A stretch of DNA of 64,000 nucleotides from CBDUXT01 sp965371245. Lineage in GTDB: Bacteria > Planctomycetota > Phycisphaerae > UBA1845. Of the stretch, positions 25,806-34,661 are shown piece after piece. The position numbers and the translations under genes are program-made. The notes beneath the pieces were generated by a model. The model was not told where the DNA came from and searched no databases. It worked only from the letters and a program-made list of their open reading frames with translations. Position 1 is the first letter of the stretch. Each line of letters begins with the position of its first letter. Location: assembly GCA_965371245.1 (NCBI GenBank), contig CBDUXT010000006.1, positions 34,044 through 98,043 on the forward strand, read 5' to 3'.

Positions 25806-26249
25806 ATGGTGCAAGCGAACTTACGAACAACGTTGGCCAAGACGGGCAAGGTCGAACAGGCGTGGTTCATCGTTGACGCAACGGACATGATCCTCGGTCG
25901 GCTGGCGACCAGGATCGCTACGGTGTTGATGGGCAAGCACAAGCCCTCCTACACGCCTCACGTGGACACCGGCGACTTCGTCATCGTCACCAACGCCCAC
26001 AAGATCCGCGTCACCGGACGCAAGAACGAGACGATGAGTTACCCGCGGTACTCCTATTACCCCGGCGGGTACAAGGAGACGCCCTACGAGACCGTGCTGG
26101 AACGCCATCCGGACCGAATTCTTCGGGAGTCCGTTCGGCGTATGCTGCCCAAGAGCGCCCTTGGCCGGCACATGCTCATGAAGCTCAAGCTGTATACATC
26201 CGACGAGCATCCGCACGCGGCGCAGCAACCCGTCCCGTTTGAGTTCTAA
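25806..26249 (+). CDS. rplM: 50S ribosomal protein L13
   Basis: A 147-residue ribosomal protein with the L13 landmarks: WFIVDATDMILGRLAT, LMGKHKPSYTPHVDTGDFVIVTNA, the KIRVTGRK block and ESVRRMLPKSALGRHMLMKLKLY. An upstream ATG at 25761 would add 15 residues read through the leader stem, so 25806 is used. It is followed by rpsI after 29 bases, the conserved L13-S9 pair. Confidence 0.96.
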   Translation: MVQANLRTTLAKTGKVEQAWFIVDATDMILGRLATRIATVLMGKHKPSYTPHVDTGDFVIVTNAHKIRVTGRKNETMSYPRYSYYPGGYKETPYETVLERHPDRILRESVRRMLPKSALGRHMLMKLKLYTSDEHPHAAQQPVPFEF

Positions 26250-26278
26250 GAAGATCGAACCGGAAAGAATGAACCACC

Positions 26279-26770
26279 ATGACCGACGAGCCGACCCCCA
26301 CCACCCCGGACGTAGTCAAACCGCCTTCCGACGGGGCGCCAACGCCCCCGCAAACCCCGAAGCCCAAAAAGTCGAAGGTCAACAACCCCTACATTTGGGG
26401 TACGGGGCGGCGAAAGGCCGCGGTTGCCCGCGTCCGGATTCGTCCCGGCGAGGGCAAGTTCCTCATCAACAAACGCGAGATCGGCAAGTACTTCTGCCTG
26501 GAGAAGGATCGCGATTGGGCCACCACGCCGCTCCGCGTGACCGACACCGCCAAGACCTTCGACGTGTGGGTCAACGTCGGCGGCGGCGGAATCACCGGCC
26601 AAGCGGGTGCCGTGCTGCTGGGGCTCGCCCGGGCACTCAGCAAGATCGATCCTGAGTACAACACCAAACTGCGCGAGCAACATCTTCTCAAGCGCGACCC
26701 GCGACGGGTCGAGCGCAAAAAGCCCGGCCAACCCGGCGCTCGCAAGAAGTTCCAGTTCTCGAAGCGTTAA
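26279..26770 (+). CDS. rpsI: 30S ribosomal protein S9
   Basis: A 163-residue S9 with WGTGRRKAAVARVRIRPGEGKFLINKR at the start of the conserved domain and the C-terminal KKPGQPGARKKFQFSKR, whose lysine/arginine tail reaches the P-site tRNA. About 35 Pro/Thr-rich residues precede the domain, an extension seen in some planctomycetes and absent from E. coli S9. It ends just before a strong terminator. Confidence 0.96.
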   Translation: MTDEPTPTTPDVVKPPSDGAPTPPQTPKPKKSKVNNPYIWGTGRRKAAVARVRIRPGEGKFLINKREIGKYFCLEKDRDWATTPLRVTDTAKTFDVWVNVGGGGITGQAGAVLLGLARALSKIDPEYNTKLREQHLLKRDPRRVERKKPGQPGARKKFQFSKR

Positions 26771-26806
26771 GAGTCCGGTTCATCCGGCACGGCGGCGAAA
26801 CAACGA

Positions 26807-26838
26807 CGGCTCCCCTGTCTTGGGGAGCCGTTTTTTTT
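26807..26838 (+). terminator. Rho-independent terminator of rplM-rpsI
   Basis: Perfect 9-base stem CGGCTCCCC (26807-26815) and GGGGAGCCG (26822-26830), 6-base loop, followed at once by eight T. Confidence 0.93.
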
Positions 26839-26974
26839 GCGCGTGTCGGCGATCGGCACGACGACCACGACCGCCGCCATGATCGCTTCGCACCTTTCAC
26901 GATGAGTTCCGATCAAGTTGTCCGACCTCCCGTGATGTAGACGGCGGACGCAGTACGGGAACATCCGCGGATAG

Positions 26975-27418
26975 CTAGGCGTGCCCTGGTAAACGCCGCT
27001 TCATCAGTAGATCGACGTTCCCGTATTGAGCCCCTTCCAGCGCGTGAAGGTCGTGTTCGATGTCGATATTGGGACCGAGCTTGCTCGTCCAGCTCCCGTC
27101 CGCGTTTTGCCGTGCGGCATGGGTCGGTTTGCCCTTCGGATCGACGAAAACGGCGACCTTCTCGTAGCCCGATTCCGGGGCATCCGAATCACACTCCTTG
27201 AATCCCTGTAGCGAGTACGCGGCTGCGTAAGCCTCGACCGTATAGGCGCGCGGCACCTCGGCGGGCCAATAGTAAAGATACTGGGCGTCCGGCCACCACC
27301 AGCACGTCATGTCATGCGCGGCCCAGGCGATGCAGTTGTATCGGTTGTCGCGTGGACTCGTGATCTTATAGTGCTTATCGCGAAGTCCCGGAAACGCTTG
27401 CTCCAGCCAATCCGTCAT
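26975..27418 (-). CDS. DUF7689-like protein, third gene of a coupled operon
   Basis: A 147-residue protein starting at the ATG (27416-27418) that overlaps the preceding stop by four bases. It contains YNCIAWAAHDMTCWWWP, a Cys/Trp-rich motif characteristic of a small uncharacterised family, then YWPAEVPRAYTVEAYAAAY and KVAVFVDPKGKPTHAARQ. The Asn-Cys near residue 45 and His-Ala-Ala near residue 105 recall a Cys-His dyad of NlpC/transglutaminase-like proteins, but this is only a pattern. No signal peptide. Function unknown. Confidence 0.65.
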   Translation of the reverse strand: MTDWLEQAFPGLRDKHYKITSPRDNRYNCIAWAAHDMTCWWWPDAQYLYYWPAEVPRAYTVEAYAAAYSLQGFKECDSDAPESGYEKVAVFVDPKGKPTHAARQNADGSWTSKLGPNIDIEHDLHALEGAQYGNVDLLMKRRLPGHA

Positions 27419-27879
27419 CCGTGGTACCCACGCCCCCGCCCCCAACGCAACCACGCCTCGGTCATGCGTTCAACGCGACCCCGATCCTTTGCGGGGACCG
27501 GATCGCAGCCAGTGATGGCCTTGAGTGCCCAGAACCAATGATCCGGCGTTTCGCCCAGTTCCCGTAGTAGAAACGGCAGTGCTTTGGACCCCATCCCGAT
27601 GATCCGCTGGTAGGCCGGGTGCATGGCCATCTCTTCGACCGATGACGTCCATTGGGTGTCTCTGCGCCAAATCACCACGAGTTCGGCGAACTCGTGCTCG
27701 ACGCTGATCGCCTGTCGTGATGCCGGAGCGCGCCATTCCTGATGAAGTTCCTGAAAAATGCGTTGAAGCTCGAGCGCTTCCTCTCCCCCGCCAACGAAGC
27801 CGTCAACATCTTCCCCGATATGACTGCTCCCAAACCACCCCTGAAGCGGAAGGCTGGACGGACGGACAGCTAACGTCAT
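27415..27879 (-). CDS. Uncharacterised protein, middle gene of the coupled operon
   Basis: A 154-residue soluble protein. The C-terminal half carries a recognisable pattern: HPAYQRIIGMGSKALPFLLREL, then DHWFWALKAITGCDPVP and TEAWLRWGRGRGYHG. This block occurs in uncharacterised bacterial proteins as an all-helical unit. Both ends overlap neighbours by four bases (27876-27879 upstream, 27415-27418 downstream), so all three genes are translationally coupled. There are no catalytic motifs and no membrane segment. Confidence 0.65.
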   Translation of the reverse strand: MTLAVRPSSLPLQGWFGSSHIGEDVDGFVGGGEEALELQRIFQELHQEWRAPASRQAISVEHEFAELVVIWRRDTQWTSSVEEMAMHPAYQRIIGMGSKALPFLLRELGETPDHWFWALKAITGCDPVPAKDRGRVERMTEAWLRWGRGRGYHG

Positions 27880-28652
27880 CTGAACAACTCCTTCGTTCTT
27901 GGAGTGAGGCTATCGAAGAAGACCGTGTTCTTGACCGTTCGCAAGTCCTCGAATCTTCTCCATAGCGCTTCGTCCTTCGGATCGAGCTGCGCCGGCATGA
28001 AAGCATCGACGTCGAAGATCAGCGGGACTGTTGCGGCTGATTCTCCAAGATTGACGTTCTGAGTCAGATTCACGAAACAGGGCGGGTCATCGAACGGAAT
28101 GTTAAGCCGAACAAAGAACCCTGCTAGCGTTTGCGGAAGCTTCGGCGACACCGCTGGGGCCGTCAGAACCCAATCGCTCAACTTGGTCACCGGCGCAGGC
28201 AACTCGATGCGGTTGATGTAACGAACCGCGATCCGTTCGACCTGCCCCGGTTTCGCGATATCGACATAGGTACGCCATAAGTCTTGCGCTGCTTGCTTCA
28301 AAGCGTCCCAGGTGTCGTACGGCTTGAGTTGGCTGAAGGTGAACCCGTCGAGACGCGCCTGCACAACCTGGGTTTCGTCGGAGGACGCGAGGAGATAGCC
28401 GTCGGGTCCCTGAGATCCGGCATCCATAGCTGGGGGTCGGTCCGCCCGGAACGTGAACTGCCCTTGTAGCTTCCAGCGTTGGCGACACTTGGGAAATCGC
28501 TCGGACACGGCGTCGCGGAAGCCCGCGAGCGTTTCGAACGTCGTCGTCGATGGAAGCCTCACGCGAACGTCGAGCAGGGCTTCCGTGATCGGTGCGTTTG
28601 GAAAGTGTTCCCACTGGGTCTTCATCGGTTGCGCTCGCGACGCACCTTTCAT
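27876..28652 (-). CDS. TIGR04255-like protein, first gene of the coupled operon
   Basis: A 258-residue protein beginning with FPNAPITEALLDVRVRLP, the hallmark opening of the sporadically distributed TIGR04255 family. The family pattern continues with VERIAVRYINRIELP in the middle and DEALWRRFEDLRTVKNTVFFDSLTP at the end. GGAAGG lies about nine bases before the ATG at 28652, so that start is chosen over the internal ATG at 28625 and the longer upstream reading, which overlaps the decarboxylase. The family has no established biochemical role; its patchy distribution suggests an accessory function such as defence or toxin-antitoxin. Confidence 0.75.
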   Translation of the reverse strand: MKGASRAQPMKTQWEHFPNAPITEALLDVRVRLPSTTTFETLAGFRDAVSERFPKCRQRWKLQGQFTFRADRPPAMDAGSQGPDGYLLASSDETQVVQARLDGFTFSQLKPYDTWDALKQAAQDLWRTYVDIAKPGQVERIAVRYINRIELPAPVTKLSDWVLTAPAVSPKLPQTLAGFFVRLNIPFDDPPCFVNLTQNVNLGESAATVPLIFDVDAFMPAQLDPKDEALWRRFEDLRTVKNTVFFDSLTPRTKELFR

Positions 28653-28687
28653 AGGCTGCCTTCCCGGCGTTGTCAATTCGTTCGGGC

Positions 28688-30160
28688 TTATGCCTCCGCA
28701 AACAACGACCCGATCCGGAGCACCTCTTCGACAAGCAAATCGATGTCGGCCTCGCTCGTGCGGAAGTTCACGATGCACACGCGCAGGCAGTAGCGACCCT
28801 CGAGCGTCGTCGGCGACATGTACACGCGGCCCTCCCTGACGAGTCGCTCCAGGAGGCAGCGGTTGAGGTCGTTGAGAGATTGCTGGTCACGGGCTCCGGT
28901 GGGCACGTACCGAAAGCAACATATGCTCAGCTCGGAACCGACGAGTTCGAGTGACGCCTCGGCGGCGATTCGCTCATCGAGCCGGCGGCGCAGCGCGATG
29001 TTTTGTTCGATGACACGAGCGATCCCCTCGGTGCCGCGCGTCTTCAGGATCATCCACACCTTCAGCGCGCGAAAGCGACGCGACAGTTCCGGGCCGTGGT
29101 CGAAGAAGGCGAAGCTCTCGGTTGTGTCGGTTTGTGAGACGGCCATGTAGGCCGCGCTCTCGGCGAACGCACGGCGCGACGCTTGCCGGCTACGGATCAA
29201 CACGCACCCAACATCGAGCGGGGCGAAGAGCCATTTGTGTGGGTCGAGCGAGAGCGAGTCGGCCCGCGCCAGGGCGCCGCGCATCCAGCGATATTCCCTC
29301 GTCGCGGCAGCCGGGGCACCGTATGCGCCGTCGATGTGCAGCCACACGCCGTGGCATCGACAAACGTCGGCGATGTCGCCCAGCGGGTCGATGATCCCGG
29401 TGTTGGCCGTTCCCGCCGAAGCGCACACGCAGGCGGGGACGAGGCCATCCGCCAGGTCTGTTTGGACGGCTTTCTCAAGATGCGCGGCGCTCATCCGCCG
29501 CGATTCGTCAACCGGCACGGTCTTGATGTGCGCCTCGCTCACGCCGAGCGCTCGTGCGGCCTTGCGAAGTGAGAGGTGTCCTTCGGCGGACACGTAGAGC
29601 GTGAGGGTATCGCGTGAGCCAAGTGTTTCGCCTGGTCGGCTTACCAGGGCCTCATTGATGGCACACGCGATGGCCGCGGCATTGGCGGTCGATCCGCCGC
29701 TGACGAGCAATCCGTGACCGCCGCCGTCGAACCCGACCAGTTCGTCGAGCCAGCGAATGACCAGCCGCTCGAGGGTCGTGGCCGCGGGCGCCGAACGCCA
29801 CGAGGTGACGTTCTGATTCATCGCCGACGCCAGCGCATCGGCCAGGATGCCGACGGGGTCTGCCGAGGCGGAGACGTACGCGAAGAACCGCGGGTGCCCG
29901 TTGCGGCGACCGTACTCCGTCAGCGCGCCGCGGCACATCTCGAATGCCTCTTCGGGTGGGCATCCTTCTCTCGGAAGCGGTTCGTCCAGCAGCTCGGTCA
30001 GCGCCTTGCCGTCGATGTGTTTGAGCACGGGATCACGACGCTCGGTCAGGAGCAGATCGGCTATCTGATCGATCACTTCGTAACCCAGGCGGCGGAATGC
30101 TTCCGGATCCAGATCGAAGTCAAGCCGTCGGTCGTGGTCTTGTGGCGATGTCACGATCAC
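28688..30160 (-). CDS. PLP-dependent group II decarboxylase (aromatic amino acid type)
   Basis: A 490-residue fold-type I enzyme. The PLP lysine is Lys309 in SLDPHKWLF and the aspartate contacting the pyridine is Asp277 in HIDGAYG. SGGSTANAAA (about 154-163) binds the phosphate, and RNGHPRFFAYVSASADP near residue 90 is typical of the aromatic-L-amino-acid/tyrosine decarboxylase group. Substrate (tyrosine, tryptophan, aspartate, glutamate) cannot be fixed. It is upstream of, and 35 bases from, the TIGR04255 gene on the same strand, so it may share its transcript. Confidence 0.85.
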   Translation of the reverse strand: MIVTSPQDHDRRLDFDLDPEAFRRLGYEVIDQIADLLLTERRDPVLKHIDGKALTELLDEPLPREGCPPEEAFEMCRGALTEYGRRNGHPRFFAYVSASADPVGILADALASAMNQNVTSWRSAPAATTLERLVIRWLDELVGFDGGGHGLLVSGGSTANAAAIACAINEALVSRPGETLGSRDTLTLYVSAEGHLSLRKAARALGVSEAHIKTVPVDESRRMSAAHLEKAVQTDLADGLVPACVCASAGTANTGIIDPLGDIADVCRCHGVWLHIDGAYGAPAAATREYRWMRGALARADSLSLDPHKWLFAPLDVGCVLIRSRQASRRAFAESAAYMAVSQTDTTESFAFFDHGPELSRRFRALKVWMILKTRGTEGIARVIEQNIALRRRLDERIAAEASLELVGSELSICCFRYVPTGARDQQSLNDLNRCLLERLVREGRVYMSPTTLEGRYCLRVCIVNFRTSEADIDLLVEEVLRIGSLFAEA

Positions 30161-30405
30161 GAGTATATCGGTGTCTCACGCCAAGTCACAGTTGCGTTGG
30201 TGCTTGGCGTCTCGTGCGGCGCATGACGCGACGACGCGAAGGTAACACGAGATTGATCCGATGAGGGCCGCGTGGTAGGGTGCCACTCGAAACGCAAGAG
30301 GGCGACACGCCGACGGGCCGGGCGTGATCTCGCGACGTTGTACCGTTGGACGCCTCGACGACTACGGCTGGCGCGTCACCACTGAGCAGAGGAGAGTGCG
30401 AAGCC

Positions 30406-32217
30406 ATGACAATGGACAAGGAATTGACCAACGTGGATACGGCAAGGGAACCCCATACGGATCGAACACCCCGGCTTTCGCGGCGGCGCGTGTTGCAACT
30501 CCTTGCCGCCGGGGGCGTGGGAACGGTCGTCTTTCGGCGGGCGCTGGCTTCCATGGTACAGGGCGAGTCTCGGGTCACGGCGGCCATGATCAAACAGGCC
30601 GAATGGATCGCCGGGCTCGACTACACCGACCAAGAGCGAGAGATGTTGGTCGGCGGAGTCAATCGGACGCTGCGCGGCTACCAGCGGATTCGTGACGTGC
30701 CGCTCGACAACGGCGTGCCACCGGCCGTTCAGTTCACGTCGATGCCCAATGCGACCGCGCACGAATCGGGCGACCGCGGAACTGTTTCTCTAACCGAGTC
30801 GGCCGCCACGCGCCGCCCGAAGACGGAAGACGACCTCGCCTTCGCGCCGGTGACGGAGCTGGCGGCGCTGGTTCGCACGCGTCAGGTCTCGTCCGTCGAG
30901 CTGACGCGGCTGTACCTGAAGCGACTTAAACGTTTCGATCCGACGTTGCACTTCGTGATCAACCTCACCGAGGAGTCGGCGCTCAAACAAGCCGCCCATG
31001 CCGACCGCGAGATCGCCGCGGGGCGCTATCGCGGCCCGTTGCACGGCATTCCCTGGGGCGCCAAGGATCTGCTCGCTTTCCCCGGCTATCCCACCACATG
31101 GGGCGCCAAACCGTTCAAGGATCAGGTTCGCAAAGACAAGGCCACCGTCATCGCGCGGCTCGAAGAGGCGGGTGCGGTCCTTGTCGCCAAGCTCGCGGTG
31201 GGCGCGCTCGCCCAGGGCGACGTTTGGTTCAAGGAGAAGACGCGAAACCCGTGGAACCCGGAGCAAGGCTCGAGCGGCTCGTCGGCGGGTCCGGCGTCGG
31301 CCACCGTCGCGGGCGCGGTCGGCTTTTCCATCGGCACCGAGACACTCGGTAGCATCGTCTCACCGTGCAGCCGGTGCGGCGCTACCGGTCTGCGACCCAC
31401 CTTCGGGAGGGTGAGCCGGGCGGGCTGCATGGCACTGTCGTGGAGCATGGACAAGATCGGTCCGATCTGTCGCTCGGTCGAGGACTGTGCCCTGGTGCTG
31501 GGCGCCATCCACGGACGTGACGGGCTTGACCCCACGTCCGTCGATCGCCCGTTCTCGTGGCCTATGCGGCGCGATCCGCGATCGCTTCGCGTCGGGTATG
31601 TCAAATCACTGTTCGACCAGGCCCGGCTCAAGCGCATCGAGAGCGAGCAAAGACGAGCGCGCATGGCCGCGTCGATGAAGATGGATCGTGCCGTGCTCGA
31701 TGTCCTTCGAGGCCTGGGGATCGAGCTGATTCCCATCGAACTGCCGGACAAGTACCCGATCGGCTCGCTACGTTTCATTCTCTCGGCCGAAGCGGCGGCG
31801 GCTTTCGATGAACTCACCCGAAGCGGTCGCGACGACGAACTCGTGGCGCAAGGTCGTAACGCGTGGCCCAACTCGTTCAGGCAGGGGCAGTTGATTCCCG
31901 CCGTCGAATACATCCGCGCCAATCGCGTCCGGACCCTGTTGATGCGGGAGATGGAGGAGATGATGTCGCGCATTGACGTATACGTGGCACCAAGCATCGG
32001 GGGGAGCAACCTGCTTCTTACGAACCTGACGGGTCATCCGACGGTGGTTCTCCCGCACGGTTTCCGCAAGAGCAACGGGACGCCGACCAGTATCACCTTC
32101 TCGGGCAAGCTGTTCGGGGAAACCGAGCTGTTGGCGGTGGCCCATGCCTACCAGCGGGCGACGGACTTTCACCTGAAGCGACCGTCCATAAAGGCCCCAA
32201 CGGGCGCGGGCGGATAG
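30406..32217 (+). CDS. Tat-exported amidase-signature hydrolase
   Basis: A 604-residue protein. It has a twin-arginine leader (SRRRVLQLLAAGGVGTVVF) and a linker domain. The amidase signature follows: WGAKDLLAFPGYPTTWG with the catalytic lysine, GSSGSSAGPASATVAG with the cis-serine, and GTETLGSIVSPCSRCG with the nucleophilic serine. It belongs with GatA-like amidases but, exported and without GatB/C, is probably a secreted amide hydrolase. A TTG at 30346 would add 20 residues; the ATG at 30406 follows GGAG and is preferred. It is divergent from the decarboxylase. Confidence 0.86.
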   Translation: MTMDKELTNVDTAREPHTDRTPRLSRRRVLQLLAAGGVGTVVFRRALASMVQGESRVTAAMIKQAEWIAGLDYTDQEREMLVGGVNRTLRGYQRIRDVPLDNGVPPAVQFTSMPNATAHESGDRGTVSLTESAATRRPKTEDDLAFAPVTELAALVRTRQVSSVELTRLYLKRLKRFDPTLHFVINLTEESALKQAAHADREIAAGRYRGPLHGIPWGAKDLLAFPGYPTTWGAKPFKDQVRKDKATVIARLEEAGAVLVAKLAVGALAQGDVWFKEKTRNPWNPEQGSSGSSAGPASATVAGAVGFSIGTETLGSIVSPCSRCGATGLRPTFGRVSRAGCMALSWSMDKIGPICRSVEDCALVLGAIHGRDGLDPTSVDRPFSWPMRRDPRSLRVGYVKSLFDQARLKRIESEQRRARMAASMKMDRAVLDVLRGLGIELIPIELPDKYPIGSLRFILSAEAAAAFDELTRSGRDDELVAQGRNAWPNSFRQGQLIPAVEYIRANRVRTLLMREMEEMMSRIDVYVAPSIGGSNLLLTNLTGHPTVVLPHGFRKSNGTPTSITFSGKLFGETELLAVAHAYQRATDFHLKRPSIKAPTGAGG

Positions 32218-32742
32218 GGCTGCGTCGCCGCACCTCGGAGTGCGCGGCCCAGGCGTGGTTCTTGAAATGCTGCCAGAATCGGCGCGTGAGTCTTGTCGAT
32301 ACCCGTACCCGGATACAGGGCGATCACCCCGTTTATCGGCCCGTGTCACTTCCGGTCATCTTCGCGCCACCGGCCGATAAGAACCACACGCAGCGCCATC
32401 CACATGTCATCATAAAGTGCGGCCGGAAGGCGTCTCTGTTTTTCGACACCGTCATGCTTTACGACTACGCGTTGGTACATATACTATCTGTAGAGGTTCA
32501 GAGCGGACGCCACGGCGCCGCTCTTCGGGTTCCTTGATTCCTAACGGCTCTTGGGCATCGGGCCTAACACCTCACCGGCAAGATGCCGGTTCCACCGCGC
32601 CTATCGGCGCGCGCTGCCAGACCGGTCGGACGGAGGTCCGATCCTTCGCGACGGGCACGTCGAGGTCGAGCGCGGCACCAGTTCCTGAAGCACTCTGCTG
32701 AAATCCAGTTGTGCTTAATCTCACGCGGTTGGGAGGATTCTT
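32218..32742 (+). other. Leader region of the KamA gene with three hairpins
   Basis: A 525-base gap without a gene. A promoter (TTTACG 32458-32463, 16 bases, TATACT 32480-32485) would start a leader of about 250 bases. In it, three perfect or near-perfect hairpins follow closely: ACCGGC/GCCGGT (32574-32590), CGCGCC/GGCGCG (32596-32611) and GGTCGGAC/GTCCGATC with GGAG loop (32624-32643). GGGAGG precedes the ATG. The hairpins may be a structured leader or REP-type repeats. Confidence 0.5.
32458..32485 (+). promoter_or_regulatory. Predicted promoter of the KamA-family gene
   Basis: TTTACG (-35, four of six) and TATACT (-10, five of six) separated by 16 bases. Confidence 0.4.
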
Positions 32743-33933
32743 ATGATCCGTATGCCACTGCCACTGGTCGAAGTACCGACTCAGACGCCCAAACGGGTCA
32801 AGTACATCCGTAGCCTGGAGAATGTGCCCAACATTCCCGCTGAGGAGCTGGAGAAGCTCAAAAAAGTGGCCGAGCAGTACGTCTTTCGGGCAAACGACTA
32901 CTACCTGGGTCTGATCAACTGGGACGACCCGTCCGACCCGATCAAGCAGCTCATCATTCCGCGGGAAGAGGAACTCAACGACTTCGGCAAGCTGGATGCG
33001 AGCAACGAAGAGGCCGTCACCGTCGCGCGCGGCGTGCAACACAAGTACGCCGACACGGTGTTGTTGTTGTGCAACGAGGTGTGCGGCGCGTATTGCCGAT
33101 ACTGTTTCCGCAAGCGTCTGTTCATGGATGAGAACGATGAAGTGACCAACGACATCTCGGAAGGGCTGGCCTACATTTCCGAGAACCCCTGCGTCACGAA
33201 CGTGCTGCTGACCGGCGGCGACCCGCTACTGATGAGCACGCGGCGCATCGTTGATATCCTCGCAGCGCTTCGCGCGATACCCCACGTGGAGATCATTCGA
33301 TTCGGGTCCAAGATGCCGGCCTTCGATCCGTGGCGGCTGGTCAACGATCCGGAACTTCAGGAGGCGTTCCGCAGGTACTCAACACCTACCAAGCGCATCT
33401 ACCTGATGGCCCACTTCGATCACCCGCGCGAGTTGACCGAAGAGGCCGTCCGCGGAATCGACTGCTTCATCCGCAACGGTGTGATCTGTGTCAATCAGTG
33501 CCCGCTGATCCGCGGGGTCAACGACGACCCCCACGTGCTGGCGGCCATGTACCGCAAGCTCTCGCACATCGGCTGCCCGTCGTACTACCTGTTCCAGGGC
33601 AGGCCCACCTCGGGCAACGAGCCGTATGCCGTGCCGATTGTTCGCGGCTGGGAGATCTTCAACGAGGCGCTGGGTCTTGGGTCCGGGCTGGCGCGACGGG
33701 CACGGTTCGCCATGTCCCACGAAACCGGCAAGGTTGAGATCGTCGCCATCGACGATCATCACATCTACCTTCGGTACCATCGCGCGCAGGACCAGGCGCG
33801 TCACGGCCGGTTCATGATCTACAAGCGAAACGACGAGGCATGCTGGCTCGATGAGCTCGAGCCGGCGGACGGGTTGGGGGCCCCGAAGTTCGCGCCATCG
33901 CCCCGTGACGCCATCCTCGACGGCCCTGAATAG
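32743..33933 (+). CDS. KamA-family radical SAM protein
   Basis: A 396-residue radical SAM enzyme related to lysine 2,3-aminomutase. The 4Fe-4S/SAM motif is CGAYCRYC (Cys-x3-Cys-x2-Cys, about residues 113-120), followed by the FRKRLF arginine block of this family, LLTGGDPLLMS and RFGSKMPAFDP. QCPLIRGVND and FQGRPTSGN fit the aminomutase barrel. The PLP-lysine motif GGGGK of true lysine aminomutases is not visible; the equivalent region reads SHETGKVEIVA. The reaction is therefore uncertain. GGGAGG gives a strong ribosome-binding site. Confidence 0.85.
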   Translation: MIRMPLPLVEVPTQTPKRVKYIRSLENVPNIPAEELEKLKKVAEQYVFRANDYYLGLINWDDPSDPIKQLIIPREEELNDFGKLDASNEEAVTVARGVQHKYADTVLLLCNEVCGAYCRYCFRKRLFMDENDEVTNDISEGLAYISENPCVTNVLLTGGDPLLMSTRRIVDILAALRAIPHVEIIRFGSKMPAFDPWRLVNDPELQEAFRRYSTPTKRIYLMAHFDHPRELTEEAVRGIDCFIRNGVICVNQCPLIRGVNDDPHVLAAMYRKLSHIGCPSYYLFQGRPTSGNEPYAVPIVRGWEIFNEALGLGSGLARRARFAMSHETGKVEIVAIDDHHIYLRYHRAQDQARHGRFMIYKRNDEACWLDELEPADGLGAPKFAPSPRDAILDGPE

Positions 33934-34022
33934 AAGCTCGCGGAGGGCTGGCACCAACGGGACACGAGCTTCCTGTCGTGGCTATCGTTGCCAGAACGGG
34001 CAATCCACCGGATAATGCCGCG

Positions 34023-34661
34023 ATGACCAAGCCCGACGGAGAACACCCCGATGCGCGGCCCGGCGCTGTGCGAAACTATTTGCTTGAGTGGGAACTCACC
34101 CCCGAGGAAATCAACGAAATCATCGCGGAAAACCCGCCGGTGTTGTCGATACTTTCCGGGTTCATCGCGGAGTACAAGCTGCGGAAGCTATGGTTGCATG
34201 ACGGACGGATTTCGGCGCTGTCCCGTCCCAGGTCGCACGACCGGAAGAGCAAGGGCGATTTCAAGTTCACCTATCGGCGTCATTCCTTCACGCTTGAGGT
34301 GAAATCACTTGACGTCCCGAAGGTGCGAAAAGATGAGGGCGGGCTTCGCGGCACATTCCAGTGCAACGCCAGCGACTCACGAGAAGTTCAGCTGCCCAAT
34401 GGCGAACGCCTGAAAACGAATTGCCTCGTCGCCGGCGAATTCGACGTTGTGGGCGTGTCCCTCTTCGCGTTTGAGCGCCGATGGAGATTCGCTTTCGCGC
34501 GCAACTGCGACCTTCCGCGATCGACGTGGAGGAAGTACACCGAGTCGCAGAGAAAACACCTACTCAAGAGCGCGATGCCCATCAGTTGGCCGCTGGAATC
34601 GCCGTATCGTGACGACTTATTTTCCGTCCTTGATTCGATTCTGCGGGAGGGCCGAAGTTGA
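34023..34661 (+). CDS. Putative restriction endonuclease of R-M locus 2
   Basis: A 212-residue protein. Residues 75-95 read [19 protein letters not shown]: Asp79 and Glu92-x-Lys94 form a PD-(D/E)XK nuclease core. [19 protein letters not shown] near the start looks like a small helical DNA-reading domain. Its 3' end overlaps by 45 bases the 3' end of a DNA methylase gene on the other strand, the classic tail-to-tail layout of R-M pairs. The ATG at 34023 is chosen over 33978, which reads through sequence with no protein character. Confidence 0.65.
   Translation: MTKPDGEHPDARPGAVRNYLLEWELTPEEINEIIAENPPVLSILSGFIAEYKLRKLWLHDGRISALSRPRSHDRKSKGDFKFTYRRHSFTLEVKSLDVPKVRKDEGGLRGTFQCNASDSREVQLPNGERLKTNCLVAGEFDVVGVSLFAFERRWRFAFARNCDLPRSTWRKYTESQRKHLLKSAMPISWPLESPYRDDLFSVLDSILREGRS

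Noticed and set aside
28688..30160. TIGR04255 start extended to 28778 inside the decarboxylase
   Set aside because: The extension overlaps a well-supported gene, is Arg/His-rich and has no ribosome-binding site, while 28652 has GGAAGG.
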